Under the pieces are notes generated by a model, which searched no databases, was not told the DNA's origin, and saw only the letters and a list, made by a program, of their open reading frames with translations. From Sapientia aquatica (lineage in GTDB: Bacteria > Pseudomonadota > Gammaproteobacteria > Burkholderiales > Burkholderiaceae_D): 55,128 nucleotides of DNA. Positions 35,796 through 45,064 of this stretch are shown piece by piece; position 1 is the stretch's first letter; each line of letters opens with the position of its first letter. Made by a program: the position numbers and the translations under genes. Location of the stretch: positions 1 to 55,128 of the forward strand of contig NZ_SMYL01000016.1 in the NCBI RefSeq assembly GCF_004358105.1. Direction: 5' to 3'.

Positions 35796-37403
35796 TTAAT
35801 TGTGATAAGCCTGTTCACCGTGGCTAGAGATATCCAAACCTTCGCGTTCTTCTTCTTCAGGAACACGTAAGCCGATAACCAAATCCACTAATTTAAAGGC
35901 GACTAACGAAACCACGCCAGACCAAACAATCGTTGTCAACACAGCTTCGCCTTGAATCGTAACTTGCGAAATGATGCTGTATGGATCAGTCGATGTTTTG
36001 TTAATGACATAGTCCATGATGCCTTGGCCGCCCAGTGCTGGTGAAGCAAACACACCAGTCAACAACGCACCCAAGATACCACCGACACCATGCACACCAA
36101 ACACGTCTAAGGAATCGTCTGCGCCGATTAAGCGTTTCAGACCATTGACACCCCACAAGCACACTACGCCAGCCAACAAACCGATGATCAAAGCACCCAT
36201 TGGACCAACAAAGCCGCATGCTGGAGTAATCGCAACCAAACCAGCTACCGCACCAGATGCGCCACCCAACATCGATGGTTTGCCTTTAGTAATCCACTCG
36301 CCACCAACCCAAGAAACAGCCGCTGCAGCAGTCGCTAACAAGGTATTGATGAAGGCTAAGGCAGCGATGTCGCCAGCTTCTAACGCAGAACCGGCATTGA
36401 AACCAAACCAGCCGACCCATAACAAGGAAGACCCGATCATTGTCATTGTTAAGGAATGTGGAGCCATCGATTCTTTGCCGTAACCAACACGACGACCGAT
36501 CATGAATGCACCAACCAAACCAGCGACCGCGGCATTGATATGAACAACGGTACCACCGGCAAAATCAAGCGCGCCTTTTTGTTGCAACCAGCCGCCTTTA
36601 ACCAATTCCACCGCCGCCGTTGCCGCATCTTTGATTGCATCAGGACCAGTCCAGAACCACACCATATGAGCGATTGGCAGGTAAGAGAAAGTGAACCACA
36701 ACACGATGAAGGCCAACACAGCAGAGAACTTAGCGCGTTCTGCGAAAGCACCAATGATCAAACCGCAAGTGATCGCTGCAAACGTACCTTGGAAAGCAAC
36801 ATACACAAACTCAGGAATAACAACGCCTTTGCTAAAGGTAGCAGCGGTCGAGAAACTGGCTTTAACTGGATCAAAAATATTATTCAAGAATGTACGGCTA
36901 TCAGGGCCAGTCAATGAGCCGATGAACGCGTTACCTTCAGTGAATGCTAACGAGTAACCATAAACACACCACAAGACAATGATTAAGGCAAAAATCATGA
37001 AGACTTGAATCAAGATCGACAACATGTTTTTCGAGCGAACTAAGCCGCCGTAGAACAAGGCCAAGCCAGGAATCGTCATCAGAATCACCAACAACGTGGA
37101 CACCATCATCCAAGCGGTGTCGCCCTTGTTTGGCGTTGGTGGCGCAGCTTCGGCAGGAGCTGCAGCAGCAGGGGCAGCGGCAGCTGGAGCAGCAGCAGGG
37201 GCCGAAGCAGCAGCAACTGGTGCAGCAACGGCAGCCGAGCTAGTCGCTGGCGCAACGACGGCTGCGGCAGGAGCAGAGCTAGTTGCAGCAGGAGCGACTT
37301 TATCGTCCGCGCTGGCTTGACCGAACAAGCACAGAGCAGCCAGCAGGCTCAGACATAGCGTCATGAAAAGACGCACAGAGAACAACTTATAGAGATTTGT
37401 CAT
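35796..37403 (-). CDS. amtB: Ammonium transporter
   Basis: This protein of about 535 residues is an inner-membrane ammonium channel with eleven predicted transmembrane helices. Conserved pieces include LALFYGGLVRSKNM, AFAERAKFSAVLAFIVLWFTFSYLPIAHMVW, GGTVVHINAAVAGLVGA with the first pore His, and DDSLDVFGVHGVGGILGALLTGVFA with the second. ATG at 37403 is chosen because AAGGA lies 7 bases upstream and a signal peptide follows directly. Between signal peptide and first helix is an Ala/Pro-rich linker of about 80 residues (unusually long). It lies 10 bases after glnK, whose product gates it. Confidence 0.96.
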   Translation of the reverse strand: MTNLYKLFSVRLFMTLCLSLLAALCLFGQASADDKVAPAATSSAPAAAVVAPATSSAAVAAPVAAASAPAAAPAAAAPAAAAPAEAAPPTPNKGDTAWMMVSTLLVILMTIPGLALFYGGLVRSKNMLSILIQVFMIFALIIVLWCVYGYSLAFTEGNAFIGSLTGPDSRTFLNNIFDPVKASFSTAATFSKGVVIPEFVYVAFQGTFAAITCGLIIGAFAERAKFSAVLAFIVLWFTFSYLPIAHMVWFWTGPDAIKDAATAAVELVKGGWLQQKGALDFAGGTVVHINAAVAGLVGAFMIGRRVGYGKESMAPHSLTMTMIGSSLLWVGWFGFNAGSALEAGDIAALAFINTLLATAAAAVSWVGGEWITKGKPSMLGGASGAVAGLVAITPACGFVGPMGALIIGLLAGVVCLWGVNGLKRLIGADDSLDVFGVHGVGGILGALLTGVFASPALGGQGIMDYVINKTSTDPYSIISQVTIQGEAVLTTIVWSGVVSLVAFKLVDLVIGLRVPEEEEREGLDISSHGEQAYHN

Positions 37404-37413
37404 TTTATTTTCC

Positions 37414-37764
<351 letters not shown>

Positions 37765-38529
37765 TTAAAATGTTTTTGATGCGGAAAGCACCAAACTTGT
37801 TTTCCCTGTAAATTTTCCGTCTGGGGTGACATACAATGTTTTGCTCGCGTTAGTGCCAACGACGCCAAGTGTGAACGACACATCGAAAAAGTCTTGCGAT
37901 AAGCCCACTTTCCAATCGGTATAAGACAATTGTGAATTGTTTTGTATCGACTGATGACCTGCATGCAAGCCTAATGCCAGCTTGTCAGTCAATGGAATGC
38001 TGGTCCACAAATCCACGTAACCGCTGTTTTTGCTGTTTGGTACGCCAAACAAATTTGTCACGGATTGTGAGTATTTGATGTTGGCTAACTTGTATGTCAG
38101 TTGACCATACAGTTCGGTTGTATTGGCATCAACGAAGCCAGTAATATCGCCCAGTTTGTTGTTTGCGTAGATATAGCTCAGCACGCCGACGTCATACGAC
38201 AAATCAGGCACGATCTCGCCGCGCTTACCTGCATACACGTCCCATTCGACGTCGCCTTTACCGCCCACATCCGTAATCCATTTGATGGTGGACAGCCATG
38301 TTCCTGCATATAGACCCGTTGGATTGTTGGTGTAATCCGCACCGCCCTGTAAGGCAGGTTTCAAGTTCGATTGGCTGATCCCGCGATAGCGATAGTCAGT
38401 TGTCGCACCTAGATTGAATGAAACTTCATTGTCAGGTTTTGGGGCTTCTGCCGCTTCTTGCGCCAAAACGTTTTGAGCCAACACAGCCAGTAGTACCGCT
38501 GCGCTAAAATGAACTGATTTTTTCAACAT
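37765..38529 (-). CDS. TorF-family putative porin
   Basis: This 254-residue outer-membrane protein has a signal peptide (MLKKSVHFSAAVLLAVLAQNVLA) and then FNLGATTDYRYRGISQSNLKPALQGGADY, the defining start of the family, followed by alternating beta strands and a terminal Phe (LVLSASKTF). Its transport substrate is not established. Here it is the first gene behind a sigma-54/NtrC-type control region with glnK and amtB, which suggests a role in nitrogen scavenging, possibly ammonium or small amine entry across the outer membrane; this is an inference. Confidence 0.9.
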   Translation of the reverse strand: MLKKSVHFSAAVLLAVLAQNVLAQEAAEAPKPDNEVSFNLGATTDYRYRGISQSNLKPALQGGADYTNNPTGLYAGTWLSTIKWITDVGGKGDVEWDVYAGKRGEIVPDLSYDVGVLSYIYANNKLGDITGFVDANTTELYGQLTYKLANIKYSQSVTNLFGVPNSKNSGYVDLWTSIPLTDKLALGLHAGHQSIQNNSQLSYTDWKVGLSQDFFDVSFTLGVVGTNASKTLYVTPDGKFTGKTSLVLSASKTF

Positions 38530-38577
38530 AGGTTTCTCCGGTTAGTAGTGCAAAGTAAAAAAGTCTGAGTCAACTAC

Positions 38578-38593
38578 AGCAAAACCCATGCCA
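38578..38593 (-). promoter_or_regulatory. Sigma-54 promoter of torF-glnK-amtB
   Basis: On the minus strand TGGCATG-GGTT-TTGCT matches the sigma-54 consensus TGGCAYR-N4-TTGCW at every defined position, with GG and GC exactly 10 bases apart. The predicted transcription start is near 38567, giving a leader of about 38 bases before the torF ATG. Confidence 0.9.
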
Positions 38594-38632
38594 TACGGCA
38601 AAAGATGTTGCAGCGCATAAAAATTCCGCTCT

Positions 38633-38649
38633 TGCACCATTTCAATGCA
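38633..38649. promoter_or_regulatory. NtrC-like enhancer site, proximal
   Basis: TGCACCATTTCAATGCA matches the NtrC pattern TGCACYA-N3-TGGTGCA at 11 of 14 defined positions. It is centred about 74 bases upstream of the predicted start. Confidence 0.65.
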
Positions 38650-38673
38650 CGAAACCAACTTACACAATATTAA

Positions 38674-38690
38674 TGCACTAACTTCGTGCA
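38674..38690. promoter_or_regulatory. NtrC-like enhancer site, distal
   Basis: TGCACTAACTTCGTGCA matches the NtrC pattern at 13 of 14 defined positions. Its centre is 41 bases from the proximal site, about four helical turns, so both lie on the same face of DNA, as in classical NtrC enhancers. Confidence 0.8.
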
Positions 38691-39039
38691 AATAATTTGT
38701 CTAGGCATTTAAAAATCAGCGCTTTGAAGCAAAAATGTGAAATACCAGTGTTAAAGATTTAATGAAGGACTGATTTGGTCATAAATGTCATGCGGATTGA
38801 TAAATCACTGTTTTTAAAATGATTAAATCAACTTGATTGGCAGGTTTTGTAAGCGCTTGGGCAAGCCTTGGATCGGCTTTTGCAGTAATACCACTTTGTT
38901 CTGCTGCGAATAACGCGCAGTCGTATCTGTGCGGCATTGCAGTGCTACTGCGAACAATGCGTTAAGATTGCGGAATTCAATTTAAACGCGATGTTCAATT
39001 TGCGCTAGCGAACACGAATCCTCTATTAAGGAGCTTACG
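38691..39039. other. Upstream region of ubiK
   Basis: The 349 bases between the distal NtrC site and ubiK contain two isolated AATACCA half boxes (38741-38747, 38887-38893) without the second half or a -35. No gene is visible. Confidence 0.35.
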
Positions 39040-39276
39040 ATGAACCAAATTTTTACCGATATCCAATCCAAAATTAACGAAGCGCTAGAAAATTCTCCTG
39101 CCAAAGATCTTGAGAAAAACGTCAAAGCCATGATGAGCCAAGGATTTGCCAAGCTCGATTTGGTCACGCGCGAAGAGTTTGATATCCAAGCGCAAGTGTT
39201 AGCCAAAACCCGCGCCAAGCTAGAAGCCTTGGAAGCCCGCGTGGCTGCGTTAGAAGCCAGCTTAAAAAGCGAATAA
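39040..39276 (+). CDS. ubiK: Ubiquinone biosynthesis accessory factor UbiK (BMFP family)
   Basis: This 78-residue all-helical protein has two parts: an amphipathic helix (FTDIQSKINEALENSPAKDLEKNVKAMM) and a C-terminal coiled coil (REEFDIQAQVLAKTRAKLEALEARVAALEASL). The family forms trimers that bind lipid and UbiJ and help aerobic ubiquinone synthesis. TAAGGAG stands 8 bases before the ATG. The yifB gene following is a common arrangement in Burkholderiales. Confidence 0.9.
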   Translation: MNQIFTDIQSKINEALENSPAKDLEKNVKAMMSQGFAKLDLVTREEFDIQAQVLAKTRAKLEALEARVAALEASLKSE

Positions 39277-39547
39277 GCCGATTTACGGGCGCAGGAGTAG
39301 AACAGTTCAATTGCGAGAAAATAGTTAGCTCCTCCACTGAACCCGCGCCATTCATATTTTTTCGTTCATAACTATTCGTCCAGCCACGGAATTCAATGCT
39401 GACCTCATGGTCAACCCTTACCTTCGAATACGAACAAGGTAAAAGGTAGCCCACGATGCAGCACATTGTTCAACAAATAAGCGCCCATTGGGATTTGGCG
39501 TCGGCCAGCTCGCTCGCATTGAGCTCGATGGTGAAAAGGGCGACGCG

Positions 39548-41080
39548 GTGAGTTTGGCCGTATTAAAAAGCCGAGCGCTCGCCGGCATGGACGCGCCAGA
39601 AGTGACCGTGGAAGTGCATCTAGCGAATGGCTTGCCCGGATTTGCCATCGTCGGTTTGCCCGAAGCCGAAGTCAAAGAAGCCAAAGATCGCGTGCGGGCA
39701 GCCTTGCAAAATGCCCGTTTTGAATTCCCCAATCGACGCATCACCGTCAACTTAGCGCCCGCCGATTTGCCCAAGGAATCCGGGCGCTTTGATTTGCCGA
39801 TTGCGCTCGGCATTCTTGCCGCATCAGAACAAATCCCCGGGGATGAATTAGGCCAGTACGAATTTGCCGGAGAGTTATCGCTCTCGGGTGAATTGCGGCC
39901 GATTCGCGGTGCGTTGGCAATGACGTTTGCGATGTGTAAAGCTAGCCTTGCCAACGTAAAAAACACTAAACCAGTCGCCTTTATTCTACCGAGCACCAAT
40001 GCCGAAGAAGCTGCCTTGGTGCCCGACGCGCAAATCTATCCAGCCGATTCGTTGCTGGAAGTCGCCGCGCATTTTGCGGCGAACAACACCGAAGCGCGGC
40101 TCGCTCGTCATCGTCCGACGCATCAATTACGCCCACCCAAGTACCCCAACTTTGCCGAAGTCAAAGGCCAATTGCAGGCCAAGCGCGCCTTAGAAGTAGC
40201 CGCCTGCGGCTTGCATTCGGTTTTATTGATCGGCCCTCCAGGAACTGGTAAATCAATGTTGGCCAGCCGTTTCCCCGGAATTTTGCCCAGCATGAGTGAT
40301 GACGAAGCATTGGAAGCTGCGGCGGTGCAATCGCTGACGAAAGGGTTTTCATTGGATGCTTGGAAGGTCAGACCTTTTCGCAATCCTCATCACACCGCGT
40401 CGGCGGTGGCCTTGGTGGGCGGTGGCGGAACTCCGCGTCCGGGTGAGATTTCGCTCGCGCATCGCGGTGTCCTTTTTCTAGACGAACTGCCTGAATTTGA
40501 TCGGCGCGTATTAGAAGTGCTGCGTGAACCATTGGAATCCGGAAAAATCACGATTTCAAGAGCGGCGCGCCAAGCCGATTTCCCAGCCCAATTCCAATTA
40601 ATCGCGGCCATGAATCCCTGCCCTTGCGGTTATTTAGGCCACGAAAATGGCAAATGCCATTGCAGCCCTGACAGCGTGGCACGTTACCAAGGCAAGATTT
40701 CTGGCCCTTTGCTCGACCGAATCGATATGCAGATTCAAGTCGGATCGTTACCGCATGCGGATTTAATGAAGCAAGCCGATGGCGAAGAAAGCGCCGCCAT
40801 TCAAGCCAGGGTCGAGCAAGCCTACGCCTTGCAGTTTGCGCGCCAAGGTAAATCCAACAATATGCTCAACACCAATGAGATCGAGCAGTTTTGTGATCCC
40901 GATGAAGGCGGCAAGCAGCTTTTACAGCAAGCCATGAATCGACTTAATTGGTCGGCCAGATCCTACCATCGCGTTCTAAAGGTGGCGCGCAGTATCGCCG
41001 ACCTCGCCCAAGTTGAACAAATTCAACGTAAGCACATTGCCGAGGCGATTAGTTATCGCCGCGCGTTGAAAGAAACCTAA
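39548..41080 (+). CDS. yifB: YifB-family Mg-chelatase-like AAA ATPase (ComM-like)
   Basis: This protein of about 511 residues comprises an N-terminal Lon-protease-like domain (VEVHLANGLPGFAIVGLPEAEVKEAKDRVRAAL; NLAPADLPKESGRFDLPIALGIL), an AAA+ core with Walker A LLIGPPGTGKSMLASR and Walker B RGVLFLDELPEF, and a zinc-finger-like CPCGYLGHENGKCHC. ComM, its best-known member, is a helicase promoting branch migration during natural transformation. GTG at 39548 is favoured: GAAAAGGG is well spaced and SLAVLKSRALAGMDA is the usual N-terminus. Confidence 0.93.
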   Translation: MSLAVLKSRALAGMDAPEVTVEVHLANGLPGFAIVGLPEAEVKEAKDRVRAALQNARFEFPNRRITVNLAPADLPKESGRFDLPIALGILAASEQIPGDELGQYEFAGELSLSGELRPIRGALAMTFAMCKASLANVKNTKPVAFILPSTNAEEAALVPDAQIYPADSLLEVAAHFAANNTEARLARHRPTHQLRPPKYPNFAEVKGQLQAKRALEVAACGLHSVLLIGPPGTGKSMLASRFPGILPSMSDDEALEAAAVQSLTKGFSLDAWKVRPFRNPHHTASAVALVGGGGTPRPGEISLAHRGVLFLDELPEFDRRVLEVLREPLESGKITISRAARQADFPAQFQLIAAMNPCPCGYLGHENGKCHCSPDSVARYQGKISGPLLDRIDMQIQVGSLPHADLMKQADGEESAAIQARVEQAYALQFARQGKSNNMLNTNEIEQFCDPDEGGKQLLQQAMNRLNWSARSYHRVLKVARSIADLAQVEQIQRKHIAEAISYRRALKET

Positions 41081-41189
41081 CAGCGGTTAGTAAATTAACT
41101 AAGTGCTTTTATTTGGCTTGGCATAAAATGCCGAAAACCTATCTTTCTTGTTGTGCGTGACTTTATTTGCCAGATCAAAAGGAAACCTC

Positions 41190-41888
41190 ATGAGCACCGT
41201 TTTTCCCCCAGAAGCTCCTACACTGTTACCAGTTCACGGCAGCGACGACCAGTTTGCCGTGCGTCGGGTGTACTGCGTTGGCCGCAATTACGCTGCGCAC
41301 GCCCGTGAAATGGGCTCCGACCCAAGCCGCGAATCGCCATTTTTCTTTTGCAAGCCAGCCGATGCGGTGATACCAGTGTTGCCGGGAAAGGTCGCCGATT
41401 TGCCCTACCCAAGCTTAACGTCCAATTATCATCACGAGATTGAATTAGTGGTCGCGATCGGCAAAACCGGTCACCAAATCTCGTCAGAACAAGCGCACGA
41501 ATACGTCTATGGCTTTGCAGTTGGTTTGGACATGACAAGGCGTGATTTGCAGGGCCAGATGAAGGATAAAGGTCGGCCTTGGGAAATCGGTAAAGCCTTC
41601 GATTATTCCGCGCCAGTCGGGACGGTTTATCCGGTTTCTGAGATTGGCTTGTTGACCAAAGCAGCATTGACCTTAAGCGTGAACGGGCAGCAAAAGCAGC
41701 ATAGCAATATCGACCAGATGACTTGGTCGGTGAACGAGATTATTTGCCATTTATCGACGTTTTTTACCCTGAAGCCGGGAGATATTATTATGACCGGCAC
41801 GCCCGAGGGAGTTGGGGCGGTGGTTCGGGGCGATATGGTGGTGGCGGGGATTGAGGGTTTGGGGAAGATTGAGTTGAAGGTTATTTGA
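41190..41888 (+). CDS. Fumarylacetoacetate hydrolase-family protein
   Basis: This protein of about 232 residues is a metal-dependent hydrolase of the FAH fold acting on 3-oxo/2-oxo acids such as acylpyruvates or opened aromatic rings. It has RVYCVGRNYAAHAREMG, metal-ligand Glu residues in NYHHEIELVVAIG, GLDMTRRDLQ, KAFDYSAPVG and GDIIMTGTPEGVGAV. ATG at 41190 is preceded by AAAGGAAA and is preferred over an upstream start. Substrate unknown; no catabolic partners adjoin. Confidence 0.9.
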   Translation: MSTVFPPEAPTLLPVHGSDDQFAVRRVYCVGRNYAAHAREMGSDPSRESPFFFCKPADAVIPVLPGKVADLPYPSLTSNYHHEIELVVAIGKTGHQISSEQAHEYVYGFAVGLDMTRRDLQGQMKDKGRPWEIGKAFDYSAPVGTVYPVSEIGLLTKAALTLSVNGQQKQHSNIDQMTWSVNEIICHLSTFFTLKPGDIIMTGTPEGVGAVVRGDMVVAGIEGLGKIELKVI

Positions 41889-42128
41889 TTTTTTGGCTGG
41901 CGAAATGGTCGGCCAACGTGTAGCAGTAGTCGATGGTTGATTGGCGGGTTGATTCGGCATTGCCGATGTAGTGTAGTTAGGTTTAATGGGTCGGCCGCAG
42001 CCCGGCCCCTGTTCGCTGACAAGTTAAGCGCTAATTAAAAACAACAGCCTAATGATTTGTGTATCAATCCAAAGCGCAGATAAAATTCTCAACCGCCAAA
42101 TAAACAGAACTAACTAAAACCCCCAATT

Positions 42129-42806
42129 ATGCTTTCCTCGACTTTCATCCCCATCGCTCCCTTAAGCAAAAACATCCTCTACGTCGTCTATTTCGGCGAC
42201 ATCGTTTTCTCCATCAGCGGCGCACTGAGTGCCGCGCGTTATCGGCTGGATATTATCGGATTTGTTTTAATCGGCTCCGTGACCGGAATCGGTGGCGGAA
42301 CGGTGCGTGATTTATTACTGGGGCGTCCGATTGCTTGGACGCACGATCCGACCGAGTTGGTACTGTGCATGTTTGCCGCCTTGGCGACCTACATCTTTGT
42401 GCATTACGAAACCATTCCCAATAAGGCGATGGTTTGGTCTGATGCGCTAGGGCTGGCGGCCTTTAGTGTGGTTGGTGCGCACATCGCTTTGCAGCAGGGT
42501 TCGCCGTTAATTATTGCGGTGATTATGGGTATGGTGACTGCCACGGGCGGTGGCGTAATTCGGGATTTATTGACGCAGAATCAGCCGATGATTTTGTGTG
42601 GCGAAATGTATGCCACGGTGGCGCTATTTGGTTCGTTGATTTATGTTTTACTGGTTCAAATGTTCTTGCCAGAATCAGCAGCCGAGACGATCGCTTGTTT
42701 AGCGGCGTTTTGCCTACGCGGGCTGGCGATTGTGTTTAATATTCAGCTCGGCGGACCGGGGCGGTTTATCAGTATTGGTACTAAGAGCGAGCTTGAAAAT
42801 AAATAA
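42129..42806 (+). CDS. TRIC-type / UPF0126 cation channel family membrane protein
   Basis: This 225-residue protein has seven transmembrane segments with an internal duplication: repeat 1 ISGALSAARYRLDIIGFVLIGSVTGIGGGTVRDLLLG and repeat 2 VVGAHIALQQGSPLIIAVIMGMVTATGGGVIRDLLT. The duplicated GGG-x-RDLL loop lines the pore in prokaryotic trimeric TRIC channels. Physiological ion and role in bacteria are uncertain. It is a single gene sharing a terminator with dadA. Confidence 0.9.
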   Translation: MLSSTFIPIAPLSKNILYVVYFGDIVFSISGALSAARYRLDIIGFVLIGSVTGIGGGTVRDLLLGRPIAWTHDPTELVLCMFAALATYIFVHYETIPNKAMVWSDALGLAAFSVVGAHIALQQGSPLIIAVIMGMVTATGGGVIRDLLTQNQPMILCGEMYATVALFGSLIYVLLVQMFLPESAAETIACLAAFCLRGLAIVFNIQLGGPGRFISIGTKSELENK

Positions 42807-42819
42807 CTCTTTTTGGCAT

Positions 42820-42858
42820 AAAAAATCCCTTGCTGCGACAAACAGCAAGGGATTTTTT
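42820..42858. terminator. Bidirectional terminator between TRIC-type gene and dadA
   Basis: AAAAAATCCCTTGCTG (42820-42835) and CAGCAAGGGATTTTTT (42843-42858) form a perfect 16-base inverted repeat with a 7-base loop and A/T runs on both sides. Confidence 0.92.
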
Positions 42859-42885
42859 TACCTTGATTTAGGCAGAAAAGCCTAA

Positions 42886-44136
42886 TTAAGCATAGCGCGT
42901 TAAGTTCAATTCGCTCGCATCAATGGCCGGCGTTTTGCCAGAAATAATATCGGCTAACACGCTGCCTGAACCGCAGGACATGGTCCAACCCAAGGTGCCG
43001 TGGCCGGTATTCAAAAACAAATTCGGCACTTTGGTCGCGCCGACCAAAGGTGTGCCGTCGGGTGTCATTGGACGTAAGCCAGTCCAGAAACTGTCGTGTT
43101 CTAAGTCGCCGGCGCCGGGGAATAAATCATTCAATACCATTTCCAACGTTTCTTGGCGTTTAGCTTTTAAGTTGGTGTTAAAACCAACTAATTCCGCCAT
43201 ACCGCCGACGCGAATCCGATCGTCAAAACGGGTGATTGCGATCTTATAGGTCTCGTCCAAAATAGTCGAAACCGGTGCTTTGGCGGCATCCACGATAGGC
43301 ACGGTGATCGAGTAACCTTTGACCGGATACACGGGAATATCCAAAATGCCGCGCAGGAAATTAGTAGTGTAGGAGCCGAGCGCAACGACATACGCATCCG
43401 CGCTAATGGTTTGGTTGCCGGATTTAACGCCCGCGATTTTGCCGCCTTCCATCGTCAACGCATCAATGCTGACGCCATAGCGAAATTGAACGCCTAATTT
43501 TTCGGCCATTGCAGCCAACGTGGTGGTGAACAATTGGCAGTCGCCGGTTTCGTCATTTGGCAAACGCAAGCCGCCTTTGAGTTTATGTTTAACTGCTGCC
43601 AAGGCGGGCTCTACGGCGGCTAATTCATCGGTGGACAACAATTCATACGGCACGCCCGCTTGCTTTAATACGGCGATATCTTTTTGCGCCGAATCGTATT
43701 GCTCGTCGTTGCGGAATAATTGCAAGGTACCTTGTTGACGCCCTTCGTATTGGATATTGGTCGCGGCGCGCAAATCTTTAAAACAGTCGCGACTGTATTC
43801 GGCCAAATGCACCATGCGCTGCTTGTTGACCGCATAACGCGCTGTGCTGCAATTGATTAGCATTTGCCACATCCACTGCAATTGGAACAAGGTTCCGTCG
43901 GGCGAAATCGACAGCGGCGCGTGTTCTTGCAACATCCATTTGAGTGCTTTAAGCGGAACGCCGGGCGCTGCCCAAGGTGCCGCATAGCCGGGAGAAATCT
44001 GCCCCGCGTTACCAAAACTAGTCTCTAGCGCCGGGCCAGCTTGACGATCTAACACCGTCACTTCATGCCCCGCCAACGCCAAATAATAAGCACTGGTTAC
44101 ACCAATGACTCCGCTACCAAGAATAACTACACGCAT
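42886..44136 (-). CDS. dadA: D-amino acid dehydrogenase small subunit
   Basis: This 416-residue FAD enzyme oxidatively deaminates D-amino acids, chiefly D-alanine, passing electrons to the respiratory chain. The dinucleotide motif [18 protein letters not shown] opens it; [48 protein letters not shown] and [17 protein letters not shown] are typical DadA segments. No alanine racemase gene (dadX) follows, which differs from the enterobacterial dadAX operon. An Lrp-type regulator is divergent from it. Confidence 0.95.
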   Translation of the reverse strand: MRVVILGSGVIGVTSAYYLALAGHEVTVLDRQAGPALETSFGNAGQISPGYAAPWAAPGVPLKALKWMLQEHAPLSISPDGTLFQLQWMWQMLINCSTARYAVNKQRMVHLAEYSRDCFKDLRAATNIQYEGRQQGTLQLFRNDEQYDSAQKDIAVLKQAGVPYELLSTDELAAVEPALAAVKHKLKGGLRLPNDETGDCQLFTTTLAAMAEKLGVQFRYGVSIDALTMEGGKIAGVKSGNQTISADAYVVALGSYTTNFLRGILDIPVYPVKGYSITVPIVDAAKAPVSTILDETYKIAITRFDDRIRVGGMAELVGFNTNLKAKRQETLEMVLNDLFPGAGDLEHDSFWTGLRPMTPDGTPLVGATKVPNLFLNTGHGTLGWTMSCGSGSVLADIISGKTPAIDASELNLTRYA

Positions 44137-44234
44137 ATTGCCCCCAGGATAGAATTTACAGCTAATTTCCGCTATATTAGTGCTTGAAAGCTAGTTTTAG
44201 TTATTGAAAATAATCGAATTTTTAGGCGAAATTC

Positions 44235-44723
44235 ATGCGAATTCAAAAAAATACAGTGCGCGCTCTGGATAAACTAGATCGCCGCATCTTGACCCTGCTG
44301 CAAAAGGACGGACGCCTGTCGATGAAGGATTTAGGCGAGCAAGTTGGCTTGTCCATTACCCCGTGCATTGAGCGAGTAAAACGCATGGAGCGCGACGGAA
44401 TTATCAGCGGCTATTATGCGCGGCTTAATCCGAACGCGTTGGGCGCGTCCTTGTTGATGTTTGTGCAAATCACGCTCAGTAATAAGTCGGGCGAAATGTT
44501 CGATCAATTCCGCCGCGAAGTGCTACGTATCCCGCAAGTGCTGGAATGCCACTTGGTGTCGGGGGATTTCGACTACATCATCAAGGCGCGGATTCATGAG
44601 ATGACGGAATATCGCAAATTGTTGGGGGATATTTTGTTGCAGCTACCCGGAGCGGCGCAGTCTAAGAGTTATGTGGTGATGGAGGAGATTAAGGAGACCT
44701 TGGCGTTGGATGTCGAGGAGTAA
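44235..44723 (+). CDS. Lrp/AsnC-family regulator, probable dadA regulator
   Basis: This 162-residue protein has an N-terminal helix-turn-helix (LDKLDRRILTLLQKDGRLSMKDLGEQVGLSITPCIERVKRMERDGII) and a C-terminal RAM ligand domain (VLECHLVSGDFDYIIKARIHEMTEYRKLLGDILLQLPG). It is divergent from dadA with only 98 bases between start codons; such Lrp-type genes commonly activate the adjacent dad gene in response to alanine. The intergenic region is AT-rich but no precise operator was defined. Confidence 0.92.
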   Translation: MRIQKNTVRALDKLDRRILTLLQKDGRLSMKDLGEQVGLSITPCIERVKRMERDGIISGYYARLNPNALGASLLMFVQITLSNKSGEMFDQFRREVLRIPQVLECHLVSGDFDYIIKARIHEMTEYRKLLGDILLQLPGAAQSKSYVVMEEIKETLALDVEE

Positions 44724-45064
44724 GAGGGTTTGTTGGATTAAGGCCTCATCGATTGTCGGGCACAGCCCCCGTGTCCCCGTATCCCTAAAGGGAGGGAGTA
44801 TTCGCCTACATGCGAACACCGTTGCGCAAGCGATGAGCATGCTGATCGCATTCCTTGTTACACCTCAAACAGCGCGTTTTTTCGGATCCATTTTTCACCT
44901 TGTTAAGCGGCAGCGGCAGAAGGGGGGAAGTCAAAACTAAAATCACTTTTATTGGTGCGAATTAGATTGCTGCTGAGATCGTCGTTGTTGAGTTGTTTGA
45001 AATCCCCAAAGATCGGTGGCTTAAGTTGAAACCAAAAACCATTGCAACAGTTGACGAACTTCCT
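44724..45064. other. Intergenic, no feature seen
   Basis: This 341-base gap lies between the convergent Lrp and AraC genes. A short possible frame at its start is not supported by a ribosome site or composition. No hairpin terminator was recognised. Confidence 0.4.

Noticed and set aside
36016-36483. Plus-strand frame of 155 codons antisense to amtB
   Set aside because: It is a shadow of a conserved membrane-protein gene; no start signal.
38838-38852. Second sigma-54-like sequence upstream of ubiK
   Set aside because: TGGCAGGTTTTGT lacks the invariant GC of the -12 element.
38741-38893. AATACCA half boxes near ubiK (38741-38747 and 38887-38893) and before nagX (34274-34280)
   Set aside because: None has the second ATACC at the fixed distance or a following TTGACA, so they are not counted as members of the regulon.
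39418-39999. Minus-strand frame of 193 codons over the start of yifB
   Set aside because: It lies antisense to the conserved Lon-like domain of yifB and resembles no protein.
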